Assembly: GCA_947471745.1 (NCBI GenBank)
Contig: CANJKZ010001112.1
Coordinates: forward strand, 1,650,001-1,714,000
Direction of reading: 5' to 3'
DNA from: Closterium sp. Naga37s-1
Lineage: Eukaryota > Streptophyta > Zygnematophyceae > Desmidiales > Closteriaceae
Length of the DNA stretch: 64,000 nucleotides
Under the pieces are notes generated by a model. That model saw only the letters and a program-made list of their open reading frames with translations. It ran no database searches and was not told the DNA's origin. Shown in pieces: positions 1 through 11,576 of this stretch (the first letter of the stretch is position 1; each line of letters opens with the position of its first letter). Position numbers and translations under genes: made by a program.

Positions 1-287
1 CAACTGCTGACGTAAGGAAGCCGACTGTGCTGCACGTGGACAACCAGTCGGCCATCACGGTCGCAAAAGGCTTAGGGCTCAAGGGCAACCTCAAGCACAT
101 GGAGCGTCGCTACGCATGGCTGCAGCAGATGGTGAAGCGCGGGAAGATTGCTCTACACTACATCCCGACCACAGAGCAGCCTGCCGATTTTCTGACGAAG
201 GCGCTGCACTTTCCGGCCTTCAACCGGTGCTCCGTCGCTATCGGCCAAGTGCTTCTGGCCGACGTCGCCGACGGTGATCAGCAGTAG
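1..287 (+). pseudogene. 3' end of a Copia pol (RNase H), family B
   Basis: The frame is open from the window edge to TAG at 285-287. It shows the end of a Ty1/Copia RNase H domain: the VDNQSA segment, then HMERRYAW, then ADFLTKAL. In the family these carry catalytic acidic residues and the usual C-terminal tail. Everything upstream lies outside the window, so the state of the element is unknown. The same C-terminus, diverged, occurs inverted at 4779-4885, so two copies of one family face each other. Confidence 0.85.
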
Positions 288-1622
288 GAGCCATGCCCTT
301 CTGCATGGTTGGTGCGGTGACTTGCGTGTTATGAGTTGTGTGCACGCAGACGGAATTTCTCCTTGTACTCTATCCCTCTGGGTTCTGGATGGACCTCTTG
401 TGTGGGTGCCCAAGCTTGAGCTGGGCAGGGGAGTGTCGAAGAGAAAAGGCCCCACCCTCGCTTGGGTGAAGTCGACAAGGCATTTCGTAACAGAACGGTG
501 TTCGTTTCGTGGTCATCGGTGACTTCGGGGACTTTTATCTGTGTGCGACGAATCATTTGTCGGCAAGCTTTTTTGGTCGAGATAGAAGTGTTTCCTCTGC
601 TCGATCAAAGTCCTCGCCTAGGAGAATCTCGTCGATGGGAGTAAAACGACGTCAAAGACGAGCCATTTTGATAGACGGATTTGGCAGAATTGGTGTTTCG
701 ACGGATTGCTGGTCGACAGAATTTAGTCCGACGTGTGTTTCGTCGATCAGAGCGATTCTGGTCGACCAGATTTACTTGGCTCCAAAAATCGGAATGTGCG
801 CAAATTTCGCCCAATCACGAAACATCAAATTTCTAACAATCATGTAATCTCGGAAATTGTACTCCCCAGGAGAATTCGATTCAGTAAGGAAACTAAACCT
901 GAAACACGCATTTACTAAAAGTAAAAACGTGCACAACTATGAACGTTGTAGAACATGAGCAACAACTTTGTCCGGTGAAAACCACATTGCATTGTCGTTT
1001 CACCTGCCGTTTCTAACTCGGCAAAGGTAATTGCTTGTCGAGGAACGTTTCTCCAGGGTTCTTTGTTGTTGCTATTTGGTTCTCCTTCCTTGTACCGTAA
1101 GGCTTTCTAACACTCTGTCAAGAATCACCGCCAGAACTCTGACCGTGCGTCCCACGCAATTCAGCTCTCCCGTACAATAGCATTCTCCGCAACCAGGTAA
1201 CCTGGTCGACCGGGCAACCACGTCGACCAGCTGCTCCTTCGCGTGCCCGTGGACCACCCAAGTCGATGACCACCACTTGTCGACCTCATCCGGTCGACCA
1301 CATCATTGGTCGACCAGCTCCAGGTCGACCAGCACACATGTCAGCCAACCACACCCAATTGGCTTCCCTGGGTCGACGTCACCAAGTCGACGCCTCTGAT
1401 GTCGACCTCGCAAGGTCGACCACCCGAAGTCGGCCCTTGCATTGGCCCCCGCGCGGGTCGACCAGCCCCGTCGACCAGCTCGCCCACGGGTTCATGTCGT
1501 ATCCACCCCTCACACCAGACCACGAAGTCGAGACCTGTCCAAGCGAGAATAGGGCCAAACACAACTTCCGCTGGCACAAGTTGTCGTTGTTGTCGTTATT
1601 TTATTCTTTCCTTCGTCTTCTT
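288..1622 (+). other. 3' UTR, putative LTR start and unassigned sequence of Copia family B
   Basis: After the pol stop a purine-rich stretch (GGGCAGGGGAG, 423-433) abuts TGTCGAAGAG at 434, the layout of a polypurine tract followed by an LTR beginning TG. The inverted copy has the same junction at 4630. The downstream LTR boundary was not found. The rest has no gene I can support; 1200-1480 is rich in GTCGAC. Confidence 0.45.
1204..1473. repeat. GTCGAC palindrome-rich segment
   Basis: About twelve GTCGAC hexamers, many inside the longer palindrome GGTCGACC, occur in roughly 270 bp at irregular spacing. More lie at about 470, 708 and 760. The spacing is too irregular for a tandem repeat. No coding function is visible. 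Confidence 0.6.
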
Positions 1623-1765
1623 TGTCAGAAAGGCTAGGCAAAACGAGAATCAGGAAAGAGGGGTTTTCACTAGCATGCAGTTGAGTACATATAGCAAACC
1701 CTAATTCGGGCTGTACTCGCTATAGAGTACCCCACTGCAGGCTACACAAACATCACATTCTGACA
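1623..1765 (-). repeat. LTR of the TRIM-like element (3' LTR in element sense)
   Basis: The LTR begins TGTCAGAA and ends TCTGACA, so it has short inverted termini. It contains GAGTACA (1683-1689) and TGTACTC (1712-1718), which pair as a hairpin around an AGGGTTT motif in element sense. The same LTR occurs as a solo copy at 33562-33704. Confidence 0.9.
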
Positions 1766-2485
1766 CACCCCCATAGTCAAAGTGGGGTACAATCAACACA
1801 ACAAGCAGGCAGAGCAGTAGTTCACAATTATAAGCAAAGCTAGAGGCTATCACAGAGGGCAAGTGAGGAGGAGGAGAAACTGTGAGGGCGAGAAGATGGG
1901 AGGCGACGGCTGAAGCTGCAGACACACAGGCAGCAGGAGTGTGCAGCACTGTCGCTACCAGGCTAAACCCGGACTACACGGCGACAGATGCAGCTGGCTC
2001 ACTGTGCTCCCAGGAGTGCACACACTGTGGCTACCGGGCGCAGAGCCCCGGGCTACTCAGGCCACAGGGGGTCATGGCTCTCTGGACTACCAGGAGTGCT
2101 CACACTGTGGCTACCGGGCGCAGAGCCCCGGACTACTCAGGCTACAGGGGGTCGTGGCTCTCTGGACTTCAGGCGCTGCGGACGACAAGTCGGCTGCCTC
2201 CTGTCAACCTCTCCCAACTGTCCCACACCCCTTTCACACACTCCCTGCTGCACCTCTAGCACTGCTCACACGCCACCCCCTTCGTACCACTCCGACGGCT
2301 CCAACACATCCACCCCCCTCAGCGGCAGCTGCAGCAGTGGGAGACGGAGGAGGAGGAGGAGTAGGGGACGGCTCACACACCCGGCACCCCCCTACTCTCC
2401 ACCCCCAAACCCTAACACAGGAGCGCGGGCAGCAGCGGGGGTGGGGCGCGGTCAGAAGCTCGGGACGAACCGCGCGCGGGCCTGG

Positions 2486-2735
2486 CGCAGCCCGTACGGG
2501 CCGCGCGCGGGCTGTACGGGCCGCGCGCGGGCCTGGCGCAGCCCGTACGGGTCGCGCGCGGGCCTGGCGCAGCCCGTACGGGTCGCGCGCGGGCCTGGCG
2601 CAGACCGTACGGGCCGCGCGCGGGCCTGGCGCAGCCCGTACGGGCCGCGCGCGGGCCTGGCGCAGCCCGTACGGGTCGCGCGCGGGCATGGCGCAGCCCG
2701 TACGGGCCGCGCGCGGGCCTGGCGCAGGTCGCGCG
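2486..2735. repeat. 31-bp GC-rich minisatellite inside the TRIM-like element
   Basis: About eight copies of a unit containing GCCCGTACGGG and CGCGCGCGGGCCTGG, period 31 bp. The period is not a multiple of three, so the long Arg/Ala/Gly reading frames across it are not meaningful. In element sense it lies downstream of the primer-binding site, as in the Copia leaders. Confidence 0.8.
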
Positions 2736-2999
2736 GGCCGCGTCGGGCGACAGGGGGCGACGCGCGGGCCACCGGGGCAGGAAATTGCCACGCGCTCCCG
2801 GGGCGGGCGGCGGGCAGGGCAGAAAATCGCCGCGCGCCCCGAGCGCGCGGCGGGAAGAAAAAACACTGCGCGCTCCGAGCGCACGGCACGAAGAAAACGG
2901 CGCGCGCCCGGGGCGGGCTACAGGCAGTAGAGCAGCGGAAGCATCGGGTGGGGCCCACCCACAGGATCGACCCAGGAGGGTCGACCTGCTCTGATAGCA

Positions 3000-3142
3000 T
3001 GTCAGAAAGGCTAGGCAAAACGAGAATCAGGAAAGAGGGGTTTTCGCTAGCATGCAGTTGAGTACATATAGCAGACCCTAATTCGGGCTGTATTCGCTAT
3101 AGAGTACCCCACTGCAGGCTACACAAACATCACATTCTGACA
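3000..3142 (-). repeat. LTR of the TRIM-like element (5' LTR in element sense)
   Basis: Same length as the copy at 1623-1765, with three substitutions between them. Followed by TTCTT, matching the duplication on the other side. Confidence 0.9.
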
Positions 3143-3160
3143 TTCTTCTTCGTTTCTTTA

Positions 3161-3205
3161 CTTTTCTTTTCTTTTCTTTTCTTTTCTTTTCTTTTCTTTT
3201 CTTTT
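3161..3205. repeat. (CTTTT)n microsatellite
   Basis: Nine consecutive CTTTT units just outside the TRIM-like element. Confidence 0.95.
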
Positions 3206-3500
3206 CATCAACAAAGTTCCTCCTACCGGCGCTATTCAAACGTTCACCCATCGCTTACGTTTAATTTTAATGTTTCGGCTGCTCTCACACTTTGTGAAGA
3301 ATTCTTTGAGGCGTGTAGTTAAACCGCAGGTCCAAGGGTTTCTAAGTAAGGAAGGTTGCTTGGGGCAAGCAACGTGATTGGCTCGCGAGCCATGGTGGGG
3401 TCGAAATGGTGATCCGGAATGCAACGTCTGAACTCATTCGCAGACTGTTTCGAACAGGCTTCAATTCTTTTTGCGAAACGTCATTTCTATCGTCCTCTCT

Positions 3501-4050
3501 ACTGCGGAGAGTCACCCTACAACGGGAGTGGACTACGAAGGAGGGCACGAGGTTGTGCGGGTGATCGTAGCGCTCTAACAAAGTTCTTACCACTTGTTGT
3601 GTTAACAGAGAAAAATGGCAAGAGTTTCCACTAAGGAAATTGAAAGGAACATTGAGAAATTGAGAATCTGAGTACAAAAAAGAGGCAAGCAAGTGATATG
3701 ACTAGAATGGCATTGGAACCCCTAGCAAGAATTCAGCAAGGCGAATTGCCAGCACTGCATCAGAGAGATTCGCCTACGGAGAGTCACCCTACAACGGGAG
3801 TGGACTACGGAGGAGGGCACGGGGTTGTGCGGGTGATCGCAGCGCTCTAGTGGTGTTCTAACAGAGTTCTCACTACTTGCTCTGGTCACAGAGAGACTTG
3901 GCAAGAGTTTTCACTAAGGAAATTGAAAGAACATTGAAATTTGAGAATTAGAGTACAAAACAGAGGCATGCAATTGATATCACTGGAATGGCATTGCAAT
4001 CCCTAGCAAGCATTCTGCAAGGCAAATTGCCAGCACTGCATCAGAGCGGT
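3501..4050. repeat. Tandem duplication, period about 272 bp
   Basis: The block from about 3501 is repeated from about 3773 with scattered substitutions and small indels. Matching landmarks are GAGAGTCACCCTACAACGG and CACTAAGGAAATTGAAAG. No convincing ORF runs through either copy. It may be part of the decayed LTR or flank of Copia family B. Confidence 0.8.
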
Positions 4051-4630
4051 TCGCCAACGCTGCAGCAGGGTGGCCTGCCAGCGTAGCAGAAGGGCGACAT
4101 GCCAGCGCTGCATTCGCAGGTAAATATCCGCGCAGGTGTGCACCTGCGGAGTAGGTGCAGGTAGACGGTTACACCGTCAGAGACATTGCGCAATTGCCAG
4201 GTAGAAAACGTTCCGACGGTTTCGTCGGATGTCCACCGTTGAGCATGCCATTTCGCAGGTCGAATTTCGCTAAGAGCCACCTGAGCGAATTTCGCATGCC
4301 TTCGCAGAGTTTCGCAGTCGCGCGAATTCGGCGAGCCAGTTCGCCGAGATGAGACTCGCCGAACAGCGCCCTTCGATCTGAGAACGGGGCTCCTCGAAAC
4401 GGACCCCATCCGTCAAAGATCGCAAGACCCACTAGCAGATCAGAAGACGAGCTTGTCGAACAGCACCCCGTCTCGTTGATGGGCTGGTGAATCAGAGGAC
4501 AACCTCCTCAAAAACCACCTGCGGTTTTAGAGGACGGGCTGATCCAATGCGACGATCACTTCGTCGAATTCACCACGTCGTTGCAGAAAATGCCTGTGCC
4601 CAAGCGAGGGCGGGGCCTTTCATTCCGACA
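4051..4630 (-). repeat. Putative LTR sequence of inverted Copia family B copy
   Basis: Read on the minus strand, GGGCAGGGGAG is followed at 4630 by TGTCGGAATG, matching the junction at 433/434. Similarity to the other copy is clear for about 40 bp and then lost, so the LTR end is not resolved. Confidence 0.45.
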
Positions 4631-4778
4631 CTCCCCTGCCCAGCTCAAGCTTGGGCCCTCCACACACAAGGTCCACCCAGAACCTAACTAATAGAATACA
4701 AGGGGATACTTCTCTGGCGTGCACACTCCCGCACGCCGATCACCACACCAGCCATGTTAGAGGACATGGCACCTACTG

Positions 4779-4885
4779 CTATACGCCGTCATCATCGTCA
4801 CCGATTTCGGCAAGGCGAACCTGGCCGACCGCGACAGAGCACCGGTTGAAGGTTGGAAAGTGCAGCCCTTTCGTGAGGAAGTCCG
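4779..4885 (-). pseudogene. Second, inverted Copia family B RNase H tail
   Basis: The minus-strand frame contains FLTKGLHFP and FNRCSVAVGQV, parallel to the tail at 1-287, and ends at TAG (4781-4779). It is cut at 4886 by the first base of the Copia-1 LTR, so Copia-1 probably inserted into this older copy. Only about 35 codons remain. Confidence 0.8.
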
Positions 4886-5024
4886 TGTCAAACATTATAT
4901 ATGTTTATATTGTGTAGGCTATAGTGGGTTTAGCCTTAGGGGGTACAACTTTGTTAGGGTTTCCTACTTGTATCCCCCTGATGCCTAGTTTCATCGATTC
5001 CTCGTTCATTCCTAGATTCTAACA
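4886..5024 (+). repeat. 5' LTR of Copia-1 with adjacent primer-binding site
   Basis: 139 bp, starting TGTCAAAC and ending TTCTAACA. Immediately after it TGGTATTACGAGCC (5025-5038) resembles the TGGTATCAGAGC primer site usual for initiator-Met tRNA priming. It holds the lineage core TAGGCTATAGTGGG and the GGGGGTACAA / TTGTATCCCCC inverted pair. Confidence 0.85.
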
Positions 5025-5099
5025 TGGTATTACGAGCCTAGGTCGTAACCTAGGACCGATGATAGGGCCCACCGTTTCCGTTAGTCGCGCCCGAGTGCG

Positions 5100-5640
5100 C
5101 CTCGCTTAGTCGCACCCTCGAGCGCACTTCTTTTTCTGCCCCGTAGCGCGCCCTAGCGTGCCCCTTGCGAACCGGCCCCGCCCAGCCCGCACGCCCTAGC
5201 GTGCCCCGCGCGATCGGCCCCGCCCTCCTCGTACGCCCTAGCGTGCGCCCCGCGCAGCCTCACGCGCGTCGCCTGCCTCGCGCGCGCCCTTGCGTGCCTC
5301 GTCCGGCCCCACGTGCCCGCTGCCCCGCGCGCCCTTGCGCGCCCCTTACGAACCGGCCCCGCCCTTCCTCGCGCGCCCTTGCGTGCCCCGTGCGACCGGC
5401 CCTGCCCCACCCGCGCGCCCTTGCGTGCCTCTCGAGAACCGGCCCCGCCCCGCTAGCTCGCCCTTGCGTGCCCCGCGCGACCAGGCCCCGCCCCGCTCTG
5501 CACGCCCTCGTGTGCCCCTCGAGTACCGGCCCCGCCCCACTAGCCCGCCCTTGCGTGCCCCGTGAGACTAGGCCCCGCCCCACTCTGCACGCCCTCGCGT
5601 GCCTCCCTCCGCGCAGCCCTGCCCTTGCAGCCCCACTAGC
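5100..5640 (+). repeat. GC-rich repeat leader of Copia-1
   Basis: Imperfect repeats built on GCGCGCCCTTGCGTGCCCC and CCGGCCCCGCCC fill the space between the primer-binding site and gag. Long Pro/Arg/Ala frames on both strands are by-products of the composition. Confidence 0.75.
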
Positions 5641-5806
5641 GCCCTAATACACCCGAGCCGCGCCGCCCAGCCGAGCCGCGCCGCCCTGCTAGAGCCGCGC
5701 CACCGTACCGAGCCGCGCCGCCCTACCGAGCCGCGCTACTGCTGCTGCTGTCACTGCTACTGATGCTAGTGCTGTTACAGCCGCCACTACTGCTCCTACT
5801 ACAACT

Positions 5807-8800
5807 ATGGCTAGCCCTACCGTGCTCGCTTTCGATACTGAGGGCCGCCCACTGAAGTTTGACACCTGGCTCGATGACCTGCACCTGTATCTCCAGCTCA
5901 CTGCCAAGGAGGATATTTCACTGTACGATCACGCGCTAGGACACGCTGCTGCCCCTGCTAATACTGCTGACAGCACTGCCTGCTCACAGTGGCAGACTCG
6001 TGACGCCCACGCTCGCTTCGCTATTCGCAACTCTCTGCCGATAGATGAGCGCGAACACTTTGGCCAGCACAAGACTGCGCAGGCACTGTACACTGCTGTA
6101 GTTGCCCGCTACTCCTCACCTGCCTCTGCTACGCTAGGCCGTCTCTCGCTCCCCTACCTGTTCCCAGACCTGTCCGCTTTCTCCACAATCGCTGACCTCA
6201 TCACGCACCTCCGCTCTAGTGAGGCCCGCTTCCGTGCCGCTATGCCCGCTGAGTTTCTTGCCAAGAACCCCCCCCCCGCTGTGGCTGACTCTCTACCACC
6301 TAGTCACCCGTCTCCCTGACTCTCTTCGTGCGGTTAGGGACCACTTCCTCGCTCGCTGCCCCACTGAGCTCACCATTGCTCTGCTCGAGAAGGAACTGCT
6401 TGCAGCTGAGGCTAGCATAGTCGCTGTAGGCACCTCTTGTGGCGACCCCCGCACCCCTTTCTTCGAGGGGTGCTCCCCCTCCCCCCTTCTCCCCTCTGTC
6501 GCCTCTTCTGCTGCTGTCGACCTCCTTGGGACTGAGTAGGTCGGGACTGCGTCCACTCCGAGTGGGCGCCGCAGCGGCAAGGGCAAAGGGGGCAAGGGAG
6601 GTGGCGGTGACGGCGGGGGAGGCGGTGGTGGGGGCGGTGGCGGCGGTGGGGGTGGTGGCGGGGCTGGAGGGGCTAGTGGCAGCAGTGGGGGTGGTGGCGG
6701 CAGCGGGGGTGGTGGCGGCAACGGCGGAGGAGGTGGCCGGGGTGGGGGCGCTGGTGGTGGCGGCGGTGGACGCGGTGGCGGCAAGGGCGGTGGTGGTCGA
6801 GGTGGTGGTCGAGGTGGTGGTCAGCGCCAGCAGCAGACTCTGTCGCCCCAGGAGCTTCGTGAGTGGTACTCTCAGCATGGGGGGGGGGGGTGGCCTTAGC
6901 TGCACGTACGTCATCCGCACAGGTGACCGCACTGGTCAGACGTGTGGGAGGGCGCACACCGCACAGCGCTGCTTCTCCCGCCTTGACGACGCCTGGCGCG
7001 CTCGGTTTCCTGGTGCCACTGAGCTGCCCCGCTGGGCTGATCTACTGAGGAAGAACATTGATGTCTATGCTCTTGACTTTGATGCTATTCTTGGTGCCAT
7101 GTATGTGATGTCTGGTAGTGGAGAGAGTGCCCAGTACCTGTGTGTTCTGCCTGATCCGGGCATTCGGACCAGTGAGGCTGCCGCTCTAGGTGCTAGTGCG
7201 TCTGCTGCCCCAGGTGCTGGTGAGGCTGCCGCTCCAGGTGCTCGCGTGTCTGCTGCCCCAGGTGCTGGTGAGGCTGCTGCTCTAGGTACTCGTGAGTCTG
7301 CGCCCTCTGGTGCTGAGTCTACTGAGGCACTGCACACCTTCACACTGGACTCAGGTGCTTTTCGTTGTTTCTTTCGTGACCGCACTACCCTTGAGCAGCT
7401 TGCTCGGCCGGTTGCAGTCTCCCTCGCTGACCCCTCTGGGGGTCCGGTCATTGCGACCTCCTCCACTGTCCTCCCCTGTCCTGCGGTCCCGTCGGGCACA
7501 CTGTCAGGTCTCTACCTCCCCTCGTTCTCTACGAACTTGGTGGCAGGTAGTGCGCTCCAAGACGGGGGTGTTCACCAGTTCACCCCTGCCTACGAGCGCG
7601 TAACACACTGCACGTGTGCTAGGACGGGTCGCCACTTGGCTACGTTCACTCGGCAGCCGGGGTCGGACCTGTACACACTGACCACTGAGTCCCTTCAGGT
7701 AACTGCGTCTGCGTCTGGTCAGCTGTCGGCCCCCTGCTCGTGTCGCTCCCTGTCGCACCAGACCGTCCTCTGGCACCACCGCCTTGGTCACCCGTCCGTG
7801 CAGCGCCTTCGTGGCATGCACTCCCGGTACCTTGTCTCTGGTCTTCCTAGGGTGCTCCCTCCCCTCCCACCCTCGCCTGCTCCTCCCTGTCTTCCCTGTG
7901 TCGAGGGGCGGCAGCGCGCCGCTCCTCACTCCTCCTCCTTTCCCCCGACGACTGCTCCCCTGCAGACGCTCCACATGGATGTGTGGGGCCCAGCCCGCGT
8001 TCGTGGACAGGGTCACGAGAGGTACTTCTTGATCGTTGTTGACGACTACTCGCGTTACACCACGGTCTTCCCCTTGCGCACCAAGGGTGAAGTCCCTGAT
8101 GTTTTGATCCCTTGGATCCGCGCTGCCCGTCTCCTGCTCAGCGAGAGGTTCCGCTCCGACCTTCCTGTCCTCCGTCTGCACTCTGACAGAGGTGGGGAGT
8201 TTTCCTCCGGCCTCTTGGAGGCCTTCTGTCAGGGGGAGGGCATTGAGCAGTCGTTCACGCTTCCGGCCTCTCCACAGCAAAATGGGGTTGCTGAGCGCCG
8301 CATTGGCTTGGTCATGGAGGTCGCTCGTACCTCCATGATCCATGCGGCTGCCCCCCACTTTCTGTGGCCGTTTGCGGTCCGATACGCTGCACATCAGCTC
8401 AACCTCTGGCCCCGTGTCTCCGTTCCGGAGACTTCGCCGACACTGCGTTGGACGGGCAAGGTTGGCGATGCGTCACGTTTTCGGGTCTGGGGATATCGAG
8501 CCTTTGTTCGCCATACGTCCGCGGACAAGCTCTCCTCCCGCGCTGTTCCCTCTGTCTTCCTTGGCTTTGTCCCGAACGCGTCTGGTTGGCAGTTTTACCA
8601 CCCCACCTCGCGCCGTGTCCTGCCTTCTCAGGACGTCACTTTCGACGAGTCCGTCCCCTACTACCGCCTCTTCCCCTACCGCACTGCCCCGCTCCCCCCC
8701 CCGCCTCTCTTCCTCGCTCCAGGTGCTGCTGTGGTAGACCCCCTCCCCCCTCAGGGTGCCGCTCCCTCAGGTGTGTCCCAGGTAGACCCGGTTGAGCCTG

Positions 8801-11576
8801 TTAAGGTAGCTGTCGACTCTCGTCCTGCTTGGGGTACTAAGCCTGAGGGTGCTGAGCCTGGGGGTGCGGAGTCTGAGTGTGCGGAGCCTGGGGGTGAGGA
8901 GCCTGGGGGTGCGGAGTCTGGGGGTGCTGAGCTTGGGGGTGCTGGACCTGAGAGTGCTACGTCTGAGGGCACTGAGCCTCGGGGTGCTGCGACTGAGGGT
9001 GCTGAGCCTGGGGGTGCTACACCTGAGCGTACGGCGCCTGGAGACCCTCCCTCTTCACAGTAGCTGCGTGAGTGGTACTCACGGTACTGCAGCCTCAGGA
9101 GAGGTACTTCTGGGGCTAGAGGTGGTGCTGGAGCTAGTGCTCGTGGTTCCCCGCCTAGGCGGGAGCTCCCCTCTCCTCAGCGGCTCCGAGAGTGGTACGC
9201 TCGGCGCTGCAGTCTCCGGAGTGGCGCTGCTGGTGCTTGGGACCCTGGAGTTGGAGCTGCTGCTGGTGCTGCGGACCCTGGGGTTGGAGCTGCTGCTGGT
9301 GCTGCGGACCCTGGAGCTGGAGCTGCTGCTGGTGCTACGGACCCTGGAGTTGGAGCTGCTGCTGGTGCTGAGGACCCAGGAGTTGGAGCCGCTGCTGGTG
9401 CTGACGACCCTGGAGTTCGAGCTACTGCTGGTGCTGAGGACCCTAGAGTTGGAGCTGCTGCTGGTGCTGCGGACCCAGGAGTTGGAGCTGCTGCTGGTGC
9501 TGAGGACCCTGGAGCTGGTGCTGCTAGTACTGCTGGTGCTGGAGGTGCTCGCGCTGCTGGAGCTGAGGGTGCTGGTGGTCTCTCTGCTGGTTCTGGAGGC
9601 GCTGCGCGGCCGCGGCCGTACTTCGTTCCGCTCCTTCAGCAGGTTCTTGGTCAGCCGCCTCCTCCTTGTCCTTCCCGCTCCCTCCTTAGAGTGTCCTCCG
9701 CCTGTCCAGTCGCAGTCACAGTTACCGCCTGCCTCGCCACTCCCTGGTCCTTCTCCTTACACTGGTCCTACTGGAGGTCTTACGGAGCGTCGTGAGCCTG
9801 AATCTTGTCCTGTGTCACCTATTCGTGATGCTCGCACTGGTCCTCGTGTCCCGCGTCAGCGTCCTCCTGCTGTCCCAGGCACTCACCAGATGGCGCTTCG
9901 TCCTTCCACTGCTCCTCAGCGTGTCCCTCTGCCGTCTCCTCCTGCGTCCTCTCTTCCTGCTCTTGCTGACCCGGAGTCTGACTCCCTTCGTGCTGCCAGT
10001 CCTACTGTCACGCGTCTCCTCGCCACTGTTGTCACTGACCCTACCTTTGAGTCCTCCGCTGCGTCTACTCTAGTCGCTGAGTTAGTTGACTTTGCTGCCG
10101 CTTGTCATCTAGACTACGCCGCTAGCCTTGTTGCTGAGTCTGAGTCTGTCTGTCCTCCGTCCGTCGGGGGTGAGTGTGCTCTTGGCACAGACGTCCTTGA
10201 GGACAGGCAGGAGGAGTTTGAGTGCTTTGCCGCTGCTTTGCCCCATCTCGTGTCCATGCTGATTGCCCCTGAGGGAGACCCGGATGCACCAGACATCCCG
10301 ACTCTGCGCTCTTACGCGGAGGCGATAGAGGGTCCCTACTCCTCTTAGTGGCAGTCAGCCATGGACGCAGAGATGGCTTCCTGGAAGTCCACAGGCACCT
10401 ACGTCGACGAGGTTACCCCACCTGGGGCGAACATCGTCGGTGGCATGTGGATTTTCAGGGTGAAGCGGCCGCCGGGTTCTCCACCTGTCTTCAAGGCGCG
10501 TTACGTGGCTCGAGGCTTCAGTCAGCGAGAGGGAGTTGACTTCTTCCAGACCATCTCCCCGACCCCGAAGATTACCACTCTTCGGGTTCTGCTGCACGTC
10601 GCCCTCTCTTGACTTCAGCACAGCGTTCTTGCAGGGCAGCCTGCACGAGGAGATCTGGCTGCGCTGCCCACCTGGCTTCACTGGGTCGTTCCCTCCTGGC
10701 ACCCAGTGGAGCCTCCGGCGGCCAGTCTACGGTCTCCGCCAGGCACCCCGTGAGTGGCACGACACACTGAGGACTACACTTGCTGCTCTTGGGTTTGCTC
10801 CTTCTACTGCTGACCCGTCGCTGTTTCTACGCACCGACACCACTCTGCCGTCGTTCTACGTTCTCGTTTATGTAGACGAGTTGGTCTTTGCTACTGCTGA
10901 CACTGCGACACTCGCCCACGTGAAGTCGGAGCTGCAGAAGAGACACACGTGCACAGACCTGGGTGAACTGACAAGCTATCTTGGCTTGCGGATCACCCGG
11001 GACAAAGCACAGCGCACCATCACCTTGACTCAGTCACACATGGTGCAGCAGGTCCTTCAGCGCTTCCGCTTCACGTACTCCTCACCTCAGGCCACTCCTC
11101 TGCCTACCGGTCACTCGCTCTCAGCTCTGCCTTCGGATGAGTCCGTAGAGCCGAGTGGCCCGTATCCAGAGCTTGTGGGCTGCCTCATGTACCTGATGAC
11201 CTGCACTCGACCTGACCTAGCATACCCTCTTAGCATCCTCGCACGCTATGTCGCTCCTGGTCGTCACCGGAAGGAGCACATGGATGCAGCTAAGAGGGTG
11301 TTGCGCTACTTGTGCAGTATGTCGGGCATGGGGCTAGTGCTTGGAGGACGGGCTCGAGTTGTCCTCACTGGGCACTCAGACGCTTCTTGGGCTGACGACC
11401 AGGCTACTCAGCGGTCGTCTCAGGGTTACACCTTCAGCCTTGGCTCTGGTTCAGTTTCTTGGCGTTCTACTCGCTTGTCTTCAGTTCTCAGCTCCAGTTG
11501 TGAGGCTGAGATCTATGCCACAGCCATGGTTGCACAGGAGTTACGCTGGCTCACCTACCTGCTCACTGACCTGGGT
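5807..11576 (+). pseudogene. Copia-1 gag-pol, multiply disrupted
   Basis: Gag starts at ATG 5807. Recognisable in order: gag N-terminus, polyglycine region (6600-6850), cysteine/histidine motif (from about 6900), protease LDSG, HHRLGH pre-integrase motif, integrase HMDVWGP / HSDRGGEF / NGVAERR, reverse transcriptase and part of RNase H. Lesions compared with Copia-2 and Copia-3: a frameshift in a C run near 6270, TAG at 6537-6539, a frameshift in a G run near 6880, TAG at 9061-9063, a frameshift near 9675, TAG at 10346-10348, and a 22-bp deletion near 10607. The reverse transcriptase YVDD reads YVDE (10869-10880), changing a catalytic aspartate. The element cannot encode its own proteins. Confidence 0.9.

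Larger units (their letters stand above)
1623..3142 (-). mobile_element. Non-autonomous LTR element (TRIM-like) related to the local Copia lineage
   Basis: The element has two 143-bp LTRs (1623-1765 and 3000-3142) that differ at three positions. It is flanked by a perfect 5-bp duplication TTCTT (1618-1622 and 3143-3147). Read on the minus strand, a primer-binding site TGCTATCAGAGCAGG abuts the 5' LTR at 2999-2985, and a polypurine tract ending ATGGGGGTG precedes the 3' LTR. The interior of about 1.2 kb has no gag or pol, only GC-rich tandem repeats and low-complexity sequence. Similar LTR ends, primer site and polypurine tract suggest mobilisation by a full-length Copia such as Copia-2; that link is inference. 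Confidence 0.85.
4886..11576 (+). mobile_element. Copia-1: degenerate, 3'-truncated Ty1/Copia element
   Basis: It contains a 5' LTR (4886-5024), a primer-binding site, a GC-rich repeat leader, and gag-protease-integrase-reverse transcriptase-RNase H. The order integrase before reverse transcriptase defines Copia. It ends abruptly inside RNase H at about 11576, where a minus-strand Copia of another family begins, so its 3' LTR is missing. Copia-2 and Copia-3 are related copies and define where the missing parts should be. Confidence 0.9.
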
